A stretch of 13,026 nucleotides of DNA from Bacteroidota bacterium. GTDB lineage: Bacteria > Bacteroidota > Ignavibacteria > Kapaibacteriales > UBA2268. Position 1 is the stretch's first letter; each line of letters begins with the position of its first letter. Made by a program: the position numbers and the translations under genes. Location of the stretch: NCBI GenBank assembly GCA_027371665.1, contig DAHXMP010000157.1, forward strand, positions 1 to 13,026, read 5' to 3'. The notes below the pieces were generated by a model that had not been told where the DNA came from, ran no database searches, and worked only from the letters and a program-made list of their open reading frames with translations. Below, in pieces: positions 12,161-13,026 of the stretch.

Positions 12161-13026
12161 TTGTTATTAATACTGAAAATGGCGTGGCGGAGTATATGGA
12201 GGAACTGGCGGAGGTCGGTAATAACAATCCTCGCAGTTGTGTTTGCTTCATTTCTTTCTGTTGCAATGAGGGGAATACAGTTAGGCACTTATGCGAATAT
12301 GATTAAGACAGCTTTAGAACAGTATTCGGGATATATCCAGATTCAGAGAGAAGGCTACTTAGACAATCCCACACTCAGAAAATCATTCCGCTATACGAAA
12401 GATATTGAAAAAATTTTAAAAAGCAACAAAGAAGTTACGGGTTTTGCACCGAGAATAGTAACGGAAGGACTTATCGGTTATAAAAATAATACATTCGGAG
12501 TTGCCCTTCAGGGAATTGACCCGGTGAGGGAAGCAACTGTTTCCGTTTTGAATAAGAGGGTAAAAGAAGGAAGTTTTGTCAGTTCTAAAGCAAAATATGA
12601 CATTGTCGTCGGCTATAAACTGCTCGAGAACCTGAAGGCACAAATCGGGGATACTGTCGTGATTCTGTCTTCGGGATATGACGGTTCGACGGGTAATAAT
12701 AAATTCAGGATTGCCGGTGTAAGCAAGATGGGTTCAGCCGAGTTAGATGCAATGTCCGTTTTTATAAATATCAATGCAGCAAGAGATATGCTTTCGATGG
12801 GCGACAGGGTAAGTTTCATCGCAATTAACCTGAAAAATCTTAAAGATATTCCTTCCGTAAAAAAAGAAATAAAAGATGAACTGGAAAGGCTGCCTGAGAG
12901 CGAGGATAAGCTTGTTGTACCCGACTGGGAAAAAGTTATGCCTGAATTAAAGCAATATATTGAAATGGATAATGCCAGCGGAATAATTTACCTTGCCCTG
13001 CTCGTTATCATAGTGGCTTTCGGAAT
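12161..13026 (+). CDS. FtsX/MacB/LolE-type ABC transporter permease, 3' partial
   Basis: At least 288 residues, running off the window end. The N-terminus MLLILKMAWRSIWRNWRRSVITILAVVF is typical of LolC/E- and MacB-like permeases (AWRxIWRNxRR before the first membrane helix, about 20-37). A large extracytoplasmic domain follows, with FAPRIVTEGLI, GVALQGIDPVREATVS, YDIVVGYKLLENLKAQIGDTVVI and RIAGVSKMGSAELDAMSVFIN, the usual order of the MacB periplasmic core. A second membrane helix begins near residue 270 (GIIYLALLVIIVAFG). I place the start at TTG 12161, since AAAAGGA at 12147-12153 fits it and the family usually has MLL..KxAWR; ATG 12179 is the alternative and would lose six residues. The ATPase gene is not in view. 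Together with the LolA-like protein upstream, transport of lipoproteins or lipids is likely. Confidence 0.85.
   Translation, partial: MLLILKMAWRSIWRNWRRSVITILAVVFASFLSVAMRGIQLGTYANMIKTALEQYSGYIQIQREGYLDNPTLRKSFRYTKDIEKILKSNKEVTGFAPRIVTEGLIGYKNNTFGVALQGIDPVREATVSVLNKRVKEGSFVSSKAKYDIVVGYKLLENLKAQIGDTVVILSSGYDGSTGNNKFRIAGVSKMGSAELDAMSVFININAARDMLSMGDRVSFIAINLKNLKDIPSVKKEIKDELERLPESEDKLVVPDWEKVMPELKQYIEMDNASGIIYLALLVIIVAFG

Noticed and set aside
1..13026. tRNA, rRNA or riboswitch genes.
   Set aside because: No cloverleaf with a GTTC T-loop, no rRNA-like conserved blocks and no recognisable riboswitch core were seen on either strand.

Overview
The window looks like a chromosomal segment from a member of the Bacteroidota/Chlorobi lineage, most plausibly Ignavibacteria-like. 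The evidence is low GC with AT-rich intergenic DNA, a type IX secretion (T9SS) C-terminal sorting tail on one secreted protein and the remnant of another, several short lipoproteins, and a promoter-like TTG / TAnnTTTG pair upstream of one gene. The taxonomic call is an inference from these features, not from a marker gene.

Layout. Positions 1-3602 (+) form a signalling block: a protein-kinase-like protein, then a tightly coupled pair made of a soluble sensor histidine kinase with an N-terminal Rossmann-like nucleotide-binding domain and two PAS domains, and a response regulator whose output domain resembles the glycine cleavage H protein but lacks the lipoyl lysine. Positions 3851-5200 (+) carry two tandem paralogous exported proteins; only the first keeps a T9SS tail. 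Positions 5422-6576 (+) hold a zinc-ribbon, transposase-like protein in which the second catalytic Asp position appears to be Asn. Positions 6698-8389 (-) hold an MltB-type lytic transglycosylase and a small lipoprotein. Positions 8629-10313 (+) hold two tandem paralogous lipoproteins with a Spy/CpxP-like (LTxxQ) C-terminal part, each followed by a near-identical intrinsic terminator and preceded by a shared GCAACC / TTTTGTGTTGT element. Positions 10374-10681 (-) contain a decayed third member of the 3851/4724 family, with an in-frame stop, a large internal deletion and a frameshift; it is not visible as an intact ORF. Positions 10982-13026 (+) carry a LolA-like periplasmic protein and the 5' part of an FtsX/MacB/LolE-type ABC permease, separated by a 438-bp spacer holding an imperfect long inverted repeat and four copies of a covarying hairpin repeat arranged two forward, two reverse.

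How the genes work together. The kinase/regulator pair (964-3602) probably works as a cytoplasmic two-component system responding to an intracellular nucleotide, redox or one-carbon cue. The permease and LolA-like protein probably act together in lipoprotein or envelope trafficking. Much of the rest is cell-envelope or secreted material in duplicated, partly decaying families. The most unusual parts are the Rossmann-sensor/H-protein-like regulator pair, the hidden pseudogene, and the covarying hairpin repeat array.
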